A stretch of DNA of 64,000 nt from Paenilisteria newyorkensis. Its GTDB lineage: Bacteria > Bacillota > Bacilli > Lactobacillales > Listeriaceae. The stretch is taken from NCBI RefSeq assembly GCF_000766145.1, contig NZ_JNFB01000012.1, forward strand, positions 62,001 through 126,000. The letters run 5' to 3'. The translations under genes were made by a program, and so were the position numbers. The notes beneath the pieces are model-generated. The model was not told where the DNA came from. It worked only from the letters and a program-made list of their open reading frames with translations, and did no database searches. Below, piece after piece: positions 7,816 to 16,827 of the stretch (position 1 is its first letter; each line of letters begins with the position of its first letter).

Positions 7816-8947
7816 GCAGTTCATATGGCGAATTTGGCAGCAAATGCATCCATTACAAATCGTTATTTTTGCGTTGTTGTCTTGGTTTGCTAGCTTTGTG
7901 GCATTGCGGAGTATCGGTTTGTGGCTCGTTTCGGTGACGCAGGATTCGGTTGTGTTGACTGGGACGACGAAGAGTTTTATTGATTTATTCGGCTACGGTC
8001 GTTATGATAAATTGCTGAATTCGCCGTGGCTTATCATGTTAAAATATCTTGGTATGACTGGTGTAGCGCTCGTATTTTTCATTTTTTTCTATTGGCTTTT
8101 TAAACAGAATTTACTTAGAAAACAGTTGCGACAGATTAATGAGGCGATACTTCAAGATCAGCCGATGGAGCAGGACAGTTTGATTCCCGAGATTGTGCAG
8201 TTGGAGGAGAGCATCGAGAAAATGCGGGTGCACCAGGCGGAATTGATTGAGCAGGAGCAGGAGGCGCAACAGGCAAAAAACGACTTGATTACGAATGTGT
8301 CGCATGATTTACGTACGCCGCTGACTTCGATATTGGGTTATTTGAGTTATATTCATGAGGACCGGTATCGCGATGAGGTGGAGTTGCGCCATTATACGGA
8401 ATTGGTGTATGGAAAAGCGCAAAGACTGCATAAATTGATTGATGATTTGTTTGATTATACGCGTCTTGAGAGCACGGAGTTTCAGATTAAAGAGGATACG
8501 CTCGATATGGTGGAATTATTGCGCCAGCTCGTTTCAGAGTACGAACGTTCTGCTGCTGAAAAAGAGGTTCGGATCGTTGAAATGTATGCCGTTGAGAACT
8601 TGAAAGTTATGGGGGATGGTATGCAGATTATGCGTTTATTTGAGAATCTGTTTTCGAATGCACTTCGGTACGGTGCTTCTGGGAAGAAAATCGATATTAG
8701 CGCGAAAAAAGAAGCAGGTATGGCGATTATCGAGGTTTCGAACTATGGAGCTGAGATTCCGGCTGGTGATTTACCGCAGTTGTTTGATCGGTTTTATAAA
8801 GTGGATAAAAATCGGACGACGACGGGAACAGGGCTCGGTTTGGCGATTGCGAAGTCGATTGTTGAGCGTCATGGTGGACAGGTTTTCGCTACGAGTAGAA
8901 AAGGAAAAACGACATTTACGGTGAAGTTACCAGTTACCGAGAGTTAG
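7805..8947 (+). CDS. cesK: Sensor histidine kinase CesK
   Basis: A 380-residue membrane kinase. Two hydrophobic spans (about 18-42 and 80-98) frame a short extracellular loop of about 40 residues. A coiled linker rich in Glu and Gln (about 105-160) leads to the DHp domain with phosphoacceptor His167 in NVSHDLRTPLTS, then the ATPase domain with N-box LFENLFSNALRYG, and GTGLGLAIAKSIVERHGG. The TTG at 7805 is the best start: it overlaps cesR by 11 bases and has GGGGAG upstream; an in-frame ATG at 7844 would remove the first 13 residues. The short sensor loop suggests it reads the membrane or wall state rather than a soluble ligand. Confidence 0.87.
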   Translation: MRFKQFIWRIWQQMHPLQIVIFALLSWFASFVALRSIGLWLVSVTQDSVVLTGTTKSFIDLFGYGRYDKLLNSPWLIMLKYLGMTGVALVFFIFFYWLFKQNLLRKQLRQINEAILQDQPMEQDSLIPEIVQLEESIEKMRVHQAELIEQEQEAQQAKNDLITNVSHDLRTPLTSILGYLSYIHEDRYRDEVELRHYTELVYGKAQRLHKLIDDLFDYTRLESTEFQIKEDTLDMVELLRQLVSEYERSAAEKEVRIVEMYAVENLKVMGDGMQIMRLFENLFSNALRYGASGKKIDISAKKEAGMAIIEVSNYGAEIPAGDLPQLFDRFYKVDKNRTTTGTGLGLAIAKSIVERHGGQVFATSRKGKTTFTVKLPVTES

Positions 8948-9096
8948 TAAGGTATGATATTTTGCAAGAAGCAGCGCGTAATAGGGACTTTTCTTACAGA
9001 ACTGTCATTTTACGCGCGGAATCTTAAGCTTTTCTTTCTAATTTCTTACTCTCCATTTTATCATTTTTAGGTAAGATGTAATCAGGAGGGGAAATT

Positions 9097-9933
9097 ATGA
9101 AAAAACAGACATTGATTTTAATTCTCGCTTGTTTGACGATTGTTGCTATTTTAGTTTTTGTATTATTAGGAAGAGATATTCGTGCGACGCCATCGATTGA
9201 GGCTAGTAGCGCGCTTGTTGTGAACACGAAACAGGAGAAGGCGCTTTTTGCGGAAGATGTGAATCGCGCGGTTCCGATTGCAAGTATAACGAAATTAATG
9301 ACGACCTATTTAGTTTTAGAGGCGATACATAAAAAATCTCTTTCTTGGGATGAGATGTTGCCGTTGGGGCGTCTGGATGATCCACAGGCGGTGAGTCTGT
9401 ACGCGAAAACGGGAACGAAACACTATTCGGTGGAGGATTTATTTGCGGCGATGCTGATTATGTCGGCAAATGATGCGGCGGAGGCTTTGGCTGAGCGAGT
9501 GGACGCGGAGCATTTCACGGAGAAGATGAATGCGCGGGCAAAAGAGTTCGGCATGTCAGCGAAGACGCATTTCAGCAGTGCGAGCGGTTTGGATAAGGAT
9601 GGCGACATGTCGATGTCAACCGCAGCGGATTTGATGATTTTGACGAAGCGGTTGTTGAAGGATTATCCGGAAGTGCTGGATACGACATCGCGAACGGATT
9701 ACGTGACGAAAAAAGGCGATACGATTCATACGACGAATGGTGCGCTCCAAGAAGGCATGGTAAGCGGGATGGATGGCTTGAAAACGGGTTATACGGATCA
9801 AGCTGGGTACTGTTTTGTAGGAACGGCGGTTCAAAATGGAGAGCGAGTCATCTCGATTACGTTGGGTAGTTCGACGGATGAAGGACGAATAAAAGATGCT
9901 AAAAAAATGATGGAGTTCGGCTTTTCGAAATAA
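9097..9933 (+). CDS. Serine-type D-Ala-D-Ala carboxypeptidase (low-molecular-mass PBP), short form
   Basis: A 278-residue penicillin-binding protein of the DacA/DacF class that trims the terminal D-Ala from peptidoglycan stems outside the membrane. A hydrophobic N-terminal segment (4-24) is a signal peptide or anchor. All three active-site motifs are present: SITK (Ser63, Lys66), SAN (124-126) and KTG (231-233). It lacks the beta-rich C-terminal domain and membrane-binding helix of full DacA (about 400 residues) and resembles in size L. monocytogenes Lmo2812. Strong SD (CAGGAGGGG). It lies directly behind cesRK, so control by this wall-stress system is plausible but is inference. Confidence 0.9.
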   Translation: MKKQTLILILACLTIVAILVFVLLGRDIRATPSIEASSALVVNTKQEKALFAEDVNRAVPIASITKLMTTYLVLEAIHKKSLSWDEMLPLGRLDDPQAVSLYAKTGTKHYSVEDLFAAMLIMSANDAAEALAERVDAEHFTEKMNARAKEFGMSAKTHFSSASGLDKDGDMSMSTAADLMILTKRLLKDYPEVLDTTSRTDYVTKKGDTIHTTNGALQEGMVSGMDGLKTGYTDQAGYCFVGTAVQNGERVISITLGSSTDEGRIKDAKKMMEFGFSK

Positions 9934-9948
9934 AATTGAAACTGAATC

Positions 9949-9978
9949 TTGACAAATCCGACTAAAAACATGTAATAT
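9949..9978 (+). promoter_or_regulatory. Sigma-A promoter for the SAM-riboswitch metNIQ transcript
   Basis: A perfect TTGACA (9949-9954), 18-base spacer and TAATAT (9973-9978), placed about 40 bases before the riboswitch. Confidence 0.85.
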
Positions 9979-10020
9979 TAATAAACACAAGGCGTGTAAG
10001 TGAATGCGTCTAAAAAATAA

Positions 10021-10142
10021 TCTTATCAAGAGTGGTGGAGGGATATGCCCGAAGAAACCCGGCAACCTAAGTGGATGAATGATTTTATCCATTGCAAGGT
10101 GCTAAATCATACAGAGTGTCAGACTCTGAGAGATGAGAGAAA
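10021..10142 (+). ncRNA. SAM-I (S-box) riboswitch
   Basis: The leader contains the hallmark S-box core: TCTTATCAAGAGTGGTGGAG, then GGGATATGCCCGAAGAAACC, then CGGCAACCT, a variable hairpin, AAGGTGCTAAAT, and a closing GAGAGATGAGAGA strand. This is the S-adenosylmethionine aptamer; when SAM is bound the downstream terminator hairpin forms and metNIQ is shut off. Position right after a strong promoter and right before the methionine importer agrees with this. Confidence 0.96.
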
Positions 10143-10167
10143 AGCGTAAATTATGCATGTAATTACA

Positions 10168-10202
10168 CCTTTCTTCGCTCAAGTGGCAAGAGAGGTTTTT
10201 TG
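10168..10202 (+). terminator. Riboswitch expression-platform terminator
   Basis: CCTTTCTT (10168-10175) pairs with AAGAGAGG (10188-10195), followed by six T. It is the regulated stop of the S-box leader; the antiterminator would use the 3' part of the aptamer closing helix. Confidence 0.85.
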
Positions 10203-10234
10203 TTTTTAGAAAAAGATTGAGGGTGGAGTTTACT

Positions 10235-11257
10235 TTGATAAGGCTTAAAAGTGTTGCGAAGGATTATAAGACTCGAAAAAACAATGTGAGAGCAGTGGAT
10301 GATGTTAATTTGGACATCGCGGACGGTGAAATTTTTGGCGTTGTGGGGTATTCTGGCGCTGGGAAAAGTACGCTGATTCGGATGTTTAACGGTTTGGAGT
10401 TGCCGACAGAAGGCACGGTGGAAGTGGATGATTTGTTTATTTCCCAAATTAGAGGGAGTAAATTGCGTAAGGCGCGTCAGCAAATCGGGATGATTTTTCA
10501 GCATTTTAATTTGCTTTGGTCGCGTACAGTGTATGATAATATCGCGTTTCCGCTGGAGATTGCGGGAGTGCGTGGCGAGAAGCGGCGTTTTCGAGTGAAT
10601 GAGTTGATTAGACTTGTTGGCTTGGAGGGCAAGGAAGACGCGTATCCTTCTGAGCTAAGTGGTGGTCAGAAGCAGCGTGTTGGGATTGCGCGGGCACTTG
10701 CGAATAATCCGAAAGTATTGCTTTGTGATGAGGCGACATCGGCACTCGATCCACAAACGACGGATGAAGTGTTGGAGTTATTGCTCGATATTAATCGCCG
10801 TCTGAACTTGACGATTATTGTGATTACGCACGAAATGCACGTTATTCGCAAAATTTGTAATCGTGTGGCGGTCATGGAAGCGGGGCGTGTAGTCGAACTT
10901 GGCGATGTTATTGAAGTATTCCAACATCCGAAAGAGTCGGTGACAAAACGGTTTGTGCGCCAAGTAACCGAATCCGATGAGACGGAAGAATTGATTCACA
11001 TGTTGCTGGAAAACTATTCGGAAGGCAAGCTTGTGAAGCTGCTTTTTGTTGGTGGGAAGGCGACGCAGCCGATTATTTCACAAGTAGCGCAAGACAATAA
11101 GGTATTACTCAACATTTTACACGGGAACCTGACGCAAACGCAAAATGGAGCGTACGGGACTTTATATATTCAAATTCAAGGTGAGGAATCGCAAGTCGAT
11201 GCCACAATCACCCGGTTACGCGAGCTTGAGATAGAAACGGAAGTGATTGAAGGATGA
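10235..11257 (+). CDS. metN: Methionine ABC importer ATP-binding subunit MetN
   Basis: A 340-residue ATPase. The ABC core (1-240) shows Walker A GYSGAGKST, signature ELSGGQKQR, Walker B LLCDEATSALD and switch VITHEM. A C-terminal NIL/ACT-like domain (about 265-340) is the methionine sensor that inhibits transport when the cytosolic pool is full. The start is TTG 10235, seven bases after GGGTGGAG, giving the family's normal length; a TTG at 10217 would add six residues but has no SD. The gene heads metNIQ, with an ATGA overlap to metI, under the SAM riboswitch. Confidence 0.96.
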   Translation: MIRLKSVAKDYKTRKNNVRAVDDVNLDIADGEIFGVVGYSGAGKSTLIRMFNGLELPTEGTVEVDDLFISQIRGSKLRKARQQIGMIFQHFNLLWSRTVYDNIAFPLEIAGVRGEKRRFRVNELIRLVGLEGKEDAYPSELSGGQKQRVGIARALANNPKVLLCDEATSALDPQTTDEVLELLLDINRRLNLTIIVITHEMHVIRKICNRVAVMEAGRVVELGDVIEVFQHPKESVTKRFVRQVTESDETEELIHMLLENYSEGKLVKLLFVGGKATQPIISQVAQDNKVLLNILHGNLTQTQNGAYGTLYIQIQGEESQVDATITRLRELEIETEVIEG

Positions 11258-11928
11258 ACGATTCGACAGGATATTTCGCAAATGTAGATTGGGACATGAT
11301 GAAAACGGCCACAGAGGAAACGCTTTACATGACGATTGTTTCGCTGTTCGCGGTCTTCTTCCTCGGCTTGGCTTTGGGGCTCGTTTTATTCTTGACGAAC
11401 CGTAAAAAGGACGCTGGATCACGGACGGCTTACTGGATAACGGCGATTTTGGTCAACGTATTCCGGTCGATTCCGTTTATCATTTTAATCGTGTTATTAC
11501 TTCCGATGACAAAAACGCTTGTCGGTACGATTATTGGGCCTAAAGCGGCGCTACCAGCTTTAATTATTTCGGCGGCTCCATTTTATGCACGAATGGTGGA
11601 AATCGCGTTTCGTGAGGTCGACAAGGGCGTTATTGAGGCGGCAAAAGCGATGGGTGCGAACCTATTCACGATTATTGGTAAAGTTTTGATTCCAGAAGCT
11701 TTGCCCGCAATCATTTCAGGCATTACCGTGACGGCGATTTCACTGGTTGGCTTCACGGCCATGGCGGGTGTTATCGGTGCAGGCGGGCTCGGAAACGCGG
11801 CTTATCTAGAAGGTTTCCAACGAGCACAGCCAGCAGTCACATTAGTTGCGACTATTATTATTTTAATTATAGTATTTGTTTTCCAGTTCATTGGGGACAT
11901 CTTGACCAAATGGGTCGACAAACGATAG
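11254..11928 (+). CDS. metI: Methionine ABC importer permease MetI
   Basis: A 224-residue membrane protein with five or so spans and the EAA loop typical of binding-protein-dependent permeases (EAAKAMGANLFTIIGKVLIPEALP). The ATG overlaps the metN stop (ATGA), so the two are translationally coupled. Two copies with two MetN form the D- and L-methionine import channel; MetQ delivers the substrate. Confidence 0.96.
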   Translation: MNDSTGYFANVDWDMMKTATEETLYMTIVSLFAVFFLGLALGLVLFLTNRKKDAGSRTAYWITAILVNVFRSIPFIILIVLLLPMTKTLVGTIIGPKAALPALIISAAPFYARMVEIAFREVDKGVIEAAKAMGANLFTIIGKVLIPEALPAIISGITVTAISLVGFTAMAGVIGAGGLGNAAYLEGFQRAQPAVTLVATIIILIIVFVFQFIGDILTKWVDKR

Positions 11929-11946
11929 GAAAAGGGGAGTTAACGG

Positions 11947-12777
11947 ATGAAAAAAGTTTTATTAGGATTATTTACACTGACATTGGTATTAGTTTTAGCG
12001 GCTTGTGGCGGAGGTTCGAAGGATGATGCGAGTGGCGACAAAGAAACAACGCTTGTTATTGGTGCATCTAACTCACCGCATGCTGTCATTTTAGAAAAAG
12101 CGAAACCTATTTTAGCGAAAAAAGGTATTAATTTAGATATTAAAAAGTACACGGACTATGTAATGCCGAATGTGGCGTTGGATGAAGGCGATTTGGATGC
12201 GAACTATTTCCAAACGATTCCTTACATGGAGCTTGAAATGAAGGAAAAAGGTTATAAATTCGTGAACATGGGCGGTATTCATATCGAGCCAATGGGTCTT
12301 TATTCTAAGAAAATTGATTCGTTAGACGACCTACCGAAAAATGCGCAAGTGATCATGTCTAATAGTAAATCGGATTGGCCGCGTGTGCTGGGCATTTTAG
12401 CGGATAATGGCGTGATTAAACTGAAAGACGGCGTAAAGCGTCAAGATGTCACATTTGATGATATCGTTGAAAATCCGAAAAATATCAAATTTAAATACGA
12501 TGTGGATGCTGGTTACTTGATGACGGCGTATAATAATGAAGAAGGTGATATTGTTGCAATCAACTCGAATTTTGTGGTGGATCAAGGCATGAATCCTAAG
12601 GAAGATGCGATTGCGATTGAGCAAACAGATTCTCCTTACGTGAATATCGTTGCGGCACAAGAGAAGAATAAAGATAACAAGGATATTAAAGAATTGGTGA
12701 AAGTTTTACAGTCTAAAGAGATTCAAGATTTCATCACAAAAGAGTGGAAGGGTGCAGTCGTACCGGTTTCTAACTAA
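11947..12777 (+). CDS. metQ: Methionine-binding lipoprotein MetQ
   Basis: A 276-residue NlpA-family lipoprotein. The signal peptide ends in the lipobox LAAC (Cys20), which is lipidated and anchors the protein outside the membrane. Family segments include IGASNSPHAVIL and NYFQTIPYME, part of the methionine-binding pocket. SD AAAGGGG. Last gene of metNIQ, followed by a strong terminator. Confidence 0.96.
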   Translation: MKKVLLGLFTLTLVLVLAACGGGSKDDASGDKETTLVIGASNSPHAVILEKAKPILAKKGINLDIKKYTDYVMPNVALDEGDLDANYFQTIPYMELEMKEKGYKFVNMGGIHIEPMGLYSKKIDSLDDLPKNAQVIMSNSKSDWPRVLGILADNGVIKLKDGVKRQDVTFDDIVENPKNIKFKYDVDAGYLMTAYNNEEGDIVAINSNFVVDQGMNPKEDAIAIEQTDSPYVNIVAAQEKNKDNKDIKELVKVLQSKEIQDFITKEWKGAVVPVSN

Positions 12778-12788
12778 TAAGCGTTATG

Positions 12789-12822
12789 TCGTCCTACCTG
12801 ATTTGGGTGGGGCGATTTTTTT
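12789..12822 (+). terminator. metNIQ terminator
   Basis: TCGTCCTACC (12789-12798) pairs with GGTGGGGCGA (12806-12815), followed by seven T. Confidence 0.88.
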
Positions 12823-12843
12823 GTGAGTGGAAATGTGCTATAT

Positions 12844-12872
12844 TTGATTTATAAAATGGACTGGATTAAAAT
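12844..12872 (+). promoter_or_regulatory. Sigma-A promoter for the ABC-2 exporter operon
   Basis: TTGATT (12844-12849), 17-base spacer, TAAAAT (12867-12872), about 50 bases before the ATPase start codon. Confidence 0.65.
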
Positions 12873-12924
12873 TGTAATGCTGATTTAGAAATTATTTTTG
12901 GAGTAATGGAAGTGAGGAAACGTC

Positions 12925-13863
12925 ATGAAAATCGTGGAGATTGAGCAGTTAACGAAGAAATTTGAAAAGAATATCGCGGTGGATAATCTGGATTTGACGA
13001 TAGAAGAGGGACAGATTTTCGGATTGCTTGGGCCTAATGGGGCTGGGAAAAGTACGACGATCAGTGTTTTGTGCGGGCTTTTGAAGAAGAATAGTGGGCA
13101 GATTCGGCTGTTTGGGGAGGAGCAGGAGACGCATAGTTTGGAGATTAAGCAGCGAATTGGCTTGGTGCCACAGGATATTGCGCTTTATAGTGATTTGTCG
13201 GCGTTTGAGAATGTGCGCTTTTTCGCGGGGCTTTATGGGTTGCGTGGGAAGGAATTGGATGCGGCTACGAACAGGGCTTTGGAGTTCGTTGGTTTGGCGG
13301 ATAAGGCGAAGGATAAGCCGGGGACTTTTTCTGGTGGGATGAAGCGGCGCCTGAATATTGCGTGTGCGATTGCGCATAAACCGGAGCTGATTATTATGGA
13401 TGAGCCGACCGTGGGGATCGATCCGCAGTCTCGGAATTATATTTTGAAGTCGATTAAGAAGTTGAATGCGTCGGGTTGCACGATTATTTATACGAGTCAC
13501 TATATGGAAGAAGTCGAGGAGTTGTGTGATTATATTTCGATTATTGACCACGGAAAAGTGATTGCGGAAGGCACGAAGGAGCAGTTGGTGAGCCTTGTTT
13601 CGGATCGGAAAGAGATGCGTTTAGTTGTGGATGATGCGTCGAAAATTGATCTGGAGGCGTTGCGGGCCATTCCTGGGATTTTGGCGGTGGATGTGACGGA
13701 GGGCAATGTGCTTGGCATCACGTCGAACAGTGAGGTAAATAATTTGAACGCGGTTTTAGAACGGCTGATTGGGCAGGCGGTTGAAGTGTTGGAGATGAAC
13801 CAGCAGACGTTGAATTTGGAAACAGTCTTTTTGAATTTGACGGGCCGAAAATTACGGGATTAG
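12925..13863 (+). CDS. ABC-2 type exporter ATP-binding protein (DrrA/NatA-like)
   Basis: A 312-residue ATPase with Walker A GPNGAGKST, signature FSGGMKRRLNIA, Walker B LIIMDEPTVGIDP and switch YTSHYMEE. The C-terminal 90 residues form the accessory domain seen in DrrA/CcmA-like exporter ATPases. Strong upstream promoter; the two permease genes follow directly, so the three form an export complex at the membrane. The cargo could be a drug, peptide or lipid; nothing in the sequence decides. It lies behind metNIQ, where I do not remember it in L. monocytogenes. Confidence 0.9.
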   Translation: MKIVEIEQLTKKFEKNIAVDNLDLTIEEGQIFGLLGPNGAGKSTTISVLCGLLKKNSGQIRLFGEEQETHSLEIKQRIGLVPQDIALYSDLSAFENVRFFAGLYGLRGKELDAATNRALEFVGLADKAKDKPGTFSGGMKRRLNIACAIAHKPELIIMDEPTVGIDPQSRNYILKSIKKLNASGCTIIYTSHYMEEVEELCDYISIIDHGKVIAEGTKEQLVSLVSDRKEMRLVVDDASKIDLEALRAIPGILAVDVTEGNVLGITSNSEVNNLNAVLERLIGQAVEVLEMNQQTLNLETVFLNLTGRKLRD

Positions 13864-13879
13864 AGAGGAAGTTGAGCTT

Positions 13880-14989
13880 GTGATGATGATTTTTCATATA
13901 ATGTTGAAGGCAATCAAGCTGACGCTGCGTGATAAGGGCTATTTTCTCTATATGATGATTTTCCCGTTGGCGTTGATTTTGGTGCTGGGAAGTGTGTTGC
14001 AGGACGCTTTTAGTAGCGACGTGGAGCTGGACAAGATGACGGTGGAGTACACGGTGCAAAAGGATAGTCCGGTTGGCAAGGCGTTCGGTGAGTTCGCGAC
14101 GGGGGCTAGTGGGAAGCAGGTGACGTTTAAGGAAGCGGACAGTGCGAAGGCTGGCAAAGATGCGGTGGCGAATGGGGATGCTGTTGGTTTTGTGGACGTG
14201 AAGGATGATTTGACGGTGACGACGAATGCGCCGAGTCAGATTGAAATGAGTGTGCTGGATGGCTATTTGGATGGCTTTGCAGCGCAGTATCGACTGGCGA
14301 GTACGATTATAAAAGTAGACCCGACGCAGGCGAGCGTTTTGCAGAATCCTCCAAAAGCCTCGGATTCCGCGATTCAGGTGGAGAAATTGGCTTCGGGAAA
14401 CAATATTAGTGCTTTTGAATATTATGCGATTGCGATGATTGCGATGGTGATGATGTTTGGGATTAATAGTGGGATTAACGTTTTTCGCGAGGAGAAGGTG
14501 CGGCATACGGACGTGCGGCTATTTATCGCGCCAATCAAGAAGTCGACTGCAATTATTGGGAATTTTCTCGGCGCTATTTTTATGCAGACAATGTCACTGA
14601 TTTTGCTGATGGTGATTTCGAATTTGTTTTTCGGGGTTCATTGGGGTGACTATGCGCTCGTGATTTTCGTGATTTATTTCAGTTTATTGTTCTTGTCGGT
14701 GGCGCTCGGTATGGCGGTCGACGTGTTTAGTAATGGGAATCCGGCGGCGAATGGGGCTGCGACGATTTTGATACAAGTATTCGCTTTTTTGGGTGGCGCG
14801 TATTTCCCGACCGGCGATGGCTTGATGTCCAAATTATCACCGATTGGCTGGGTTCGGATTGGTGTTCGGGATGTCTTGTATAATCATGATGTAGCAGCGG
14901 CCGTATTTCCGATAGGCCTGAACTTGTTGATAACAGCGGTTCTTGTTGCTGGAATGAGCCTGTGGATTAGACGAAAGGAAGTGTATTAA
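13880..14989 (+). CDS. ABC-2 type exporter permease, subunit 1
   Basis: A 369-residue permease of the ABC-2 superfamily: one N-terminal span (about 18-37), a large extracellular domain (about 40-165), then five spans in the C-terminal half and the ending SLWIRRKEVY. The GTG at 13880 lies eight bases after AGGAAG; the ATG at 13883 is an alternative. It is paired with a second permease of the same architecture one base after its stop codon, so the exporter probably works as a heterodimer with the upstream ATPase. Confidence 0.87.
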   Translation: MMMIFHIMLKAIKLTLRDKGYFLYMMIFPLALILVLGSVLQDAFSSDVELDKMTVEYTVQKDSPVGKAFGEFATGASGKQVTFKEADSAKAGKDAVANGDAVGFVDVKDDLTVTTNAPSQIEMSVLDGYLDGFAAQYRLASTIIKVDPTQASVLQNPPKASDSAIQVEKLASGNNISAFEYYAIAMIAMVMMFGINSGINVFREEKVRHTDVRLFIAPIKKSTAIIGNFLGAIFMQTMSLILLMVISNLFFGVHWGDYALVIFVIYFSLLFLSVALGMAVDVFSNGNPAANGAATILIQVFAFLGGAYFPTGDGLMSKLSPIGWVRIGVRDVLYNHDVAAAVFPIGLNLLITAVLVAGMSLWIRRKEVY

Positions 14990-14990
14990 G

Positions 14991-16139
14991 ATGCAGCAAA
15001 TTGGTTGGATATTCAAGCATAATTTGAAAAGTCTCACGCAAAACAAGGCGAAATTAATCATGATTATAGGTTTGCCAATCTTGAGTATTTTAATCTATTT
15101 TCTTTCATACGGTGCACAATCTGGGACGACGACGCTGAAAATCGGTTTGGTAAATGATGACCCGGGCGTGTATACGAGTCAAATGGTGACATGGATGAAA
15201 CAGGATAGCGACAGCGTGCAGTCCGTTTCGAAGCCAGCTGGGGATAAGAAGCTGACTGGCGGCCAATTGGATGCGCTGGTGATTTTTGAGGAGGGTTCGG
15301 AAAATAGTATCGCGACACTTGATCCGCAGCATATTAAGGTGAAATCGATGCAGGGCGATGCGGTCAACAAGACTGTGAAGCGAACGGTTGACGCCTCGCT
15401 TAGCAACATCATGACGATGATTCAGGCGAGTGAAAAAGGTGGGCAAGATTTCGCGACATATGCCACGACGTTTGATCAGTCAAAACTCAGTGTAACGCAA
15501 AAAACGACGAGTAATCAACACGATGTTGTGCTGATGATGTCGACGCAAATCCTTGGTTTTCTATGTATGATGTTGTTGTATGCAGCGGGAAATTTGGGGG
15601 AACTTATTTTGCAGGAGAAGGAAGATGGCACGTTTTATCGGTTGATGTCGACGCCGCTTAGTAGCAAAGCGTATCTTTTCGGGAATGCTTTGTTCGCGCT
15701 AGCCGTCGTTGTGACCGAGGTCGTCATCTGCTTAACGGTGATGCGATTTGCATTTGGTATCGATCCAGGAGTGTCCTACTTCGCGCTATTTGGTGTGTTG
15801 TTCGTCTTCTCGATCATGGCGGTTTTGCTATCATTGGCACTCGGATTCACAGCGACGAGCAGAAAAAGCGTCAGTGGATTACAAATGATCCTGTTCACGC
15901 TAACAAGTCTGCTTTCCGGCGCACTAATTCCGGTTCAAATCATGCCAGCCTTCATGCAAAAAATCGCGGAGTTCTTGCCACAATACTGGGTGATGAACGC
16001 GATTACGACACTACAGCAAAATGGCGATTTAGCATCGATTAGCTTGAACATCGCGATTATACTAGGTTACGCCTTGCTATTCTTTTGCATCGCGAGCTAC
16101 AAATTTACGAAAAACAATCGAGTTAACTCTTTTGTATAG
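14991..16139 (+). CDS. ABC-2 type exporter permease, subunit 2
   Basis: A 382-residue permease built like its neighbour: one N-terminal span (about 22-42), an extracellular domain (about 45-175), then a cluster of spans starting near residue 180 and the segment EKEDGTFYRLMSTPLSS between spans, typical of ABC-2 permeases (EKExGTxxxLxxTP). SD AAGGAAG overlaps the end of subunit 1. It ends at a bidirectional terminator shared with the convergent toxin gene. Confidence 0.87.
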   Translation: MQQIGWIFKHNLKSLTQNKAKLIMIIGLPILSILIYFLSYGAQSGTTTLKIGLVNDDPGVYTSQMVTWMKQDSDSVQSVSKPAGDKKLTGGQLDALVIFEEGSENSIATLDPQHIKVKSMQGDAVNKTVKRTVDASLSNIMTMIQASEKGGQDFATYATTFDQSKLSVTQKTTSNQHDVVLMMSTQILGFLCMMLLYAAGNLGELILQEKEDGTFYRLMSTPLSSKAYLFGNALFALAVVVTEVVICLTVMRFAFGIDPGVSYFALFGVLFVFSIMAVLLSLALGFTATSRKSVSGLQMILFTLTSLLSGALIPVQIMPAFMQKIAEFLPQYWVMNAITTLQQNGDLASISLNIAIILGYALLFFCIASYKFTKNNRVNSFV

Positions 16140-16184
16140 AAAAATTCGGCGATGCCTCGTTAAAGATGCGTCGCCGAATTTTTA
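16140..16184. terminator. Bidirectional terminator between the exporter operon and the doc gene
   Basis: AAATTCGGCGATGC (from 16142) pairs with GCGTCGCCGAATTT (to about 16182), with A-rich and T-rich flanks on both strands. It overlaps the last codons of the minus-strand toxin gene. Confidence 0.9.
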
Positions 16185-16561
16185 TTAATCCAATTAGAAA
16201 TAGTAGCCAGCTCCATATCGCTATTCAGTGCAATACTGACCGTGAAGTCCTCTGCATCCTGATTGGAAGCCATTAATTGTGAACCATTATATTTTAAGAA
16301 TAAACCTAAAGAAGCAAGCGCTGTCCGCTTATTTGCATTAGCGAAACAATGTTTGATGACTAAGTTTTTATAAAGAATTCCAGCTTTATCATGCAGCGTT
16401 GGATAGAGTTCGCGCTCAAAAACAATTTGTTTTGGCTGTTCCACACACATGTTTAGCGCTCCCGGCTCCATGATACCAATAGGCTCCATTGGGCTAAATT
16501 TCTTAATCAACAAACCGTTCAACATAATGACCTCGGGTTCCGTGAGATAGCGAAGTGTCAT
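16160..16561 (-). CDS. Doc-type Fic-fold toxin (death on curing)
   Basis: A 133-residue Fic/Doc protein with the catalytic motif HCFANANKR (His71 to Arg79). Doc toxins are kinases that phosphorylate elongation factor Tu and stop translation; the size and N-terminal LRYLTEPEVIMLN fit Doc rather than larger Fic AMP-transferases. The start codon overlaps the stop of the antitoxin gene (ATGA), the classic toxin-antitoxin layout. It ends inside the bidirectional terminator. Target is inferred from family only. Confidence 0.88.
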   Translation of the reverse strand: MTLRYLTEPEVIMLNGLLIKKFSPMEPIGIMEPGALNMCVEQPKQIVFERELYPTLHDKAGILYKNLVIKHCFANANKRTALASLGLFLKYNGSQLMASNQDAEDFTVSIALNSDMELATISNWINKNSATHL

Positions 16562-16806
16562 CGATCAACTAAACCGCGGAAGGCTTGGTCGTATTCTTCC
16601 AACACTTCTTCGGCCATTTTTAGGAAATCTTGAGAGACAGCTTCTTTCTTCTCAGCGGCTTTTCTTAATTCTACAACGTTATCCTTGATTACAAACTCGA
16701 CATTATCTCCAGAAACGAGTTCTAGCTTCGACATAACATCTGGCGGCAACGTTGTAATGACACTATGGCCAGATTTTCTAGTAGATCTTTTCAATGCGTA
16801 CATCAT
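16558..16806 (-). CDS. AbrB/MazE-type antitoxin
   Basis: An 82-residue protein. The N-terminal half (YALKRSTRKSGHSVITTLPPDVMSKLELVSGDNVEF) is a SpoVT/AbrB swapped-hairpin DNA-binding domain; the acidic C-terminal tail (KAAEKKEAVSQDFLKMAEEVLEEYDQAF) should wrap the Doc toxin. I start at the ATG at 16806, six bases after AGAGGTG, which removes an unlikely 34-residue extension. AbrB-type antitoxins repress their own promoter; a palindrome sits in the promoter just upstream. Confidence 0.85.
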   Translation of the reverse strand: MMYALKRSTRKSGHSVITTLPPDVMSKLELVSGDNVEFVIKDNVVELRKAAEKKEAVSQDFLKMAEEVLEEYDQAFRGLVDR

Positions 16807-16827
16807 TGTCATCACCTCTTCTATAAT

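Noticed and set aside
13718-14506. 262-codon minus-strand ORF opposite the ABC exporter genes
   Set aside because: It spans the junction of two well-supported genes on the other strand and is rich in Arg, His and Asn, the mark of an antisense shadow frame.
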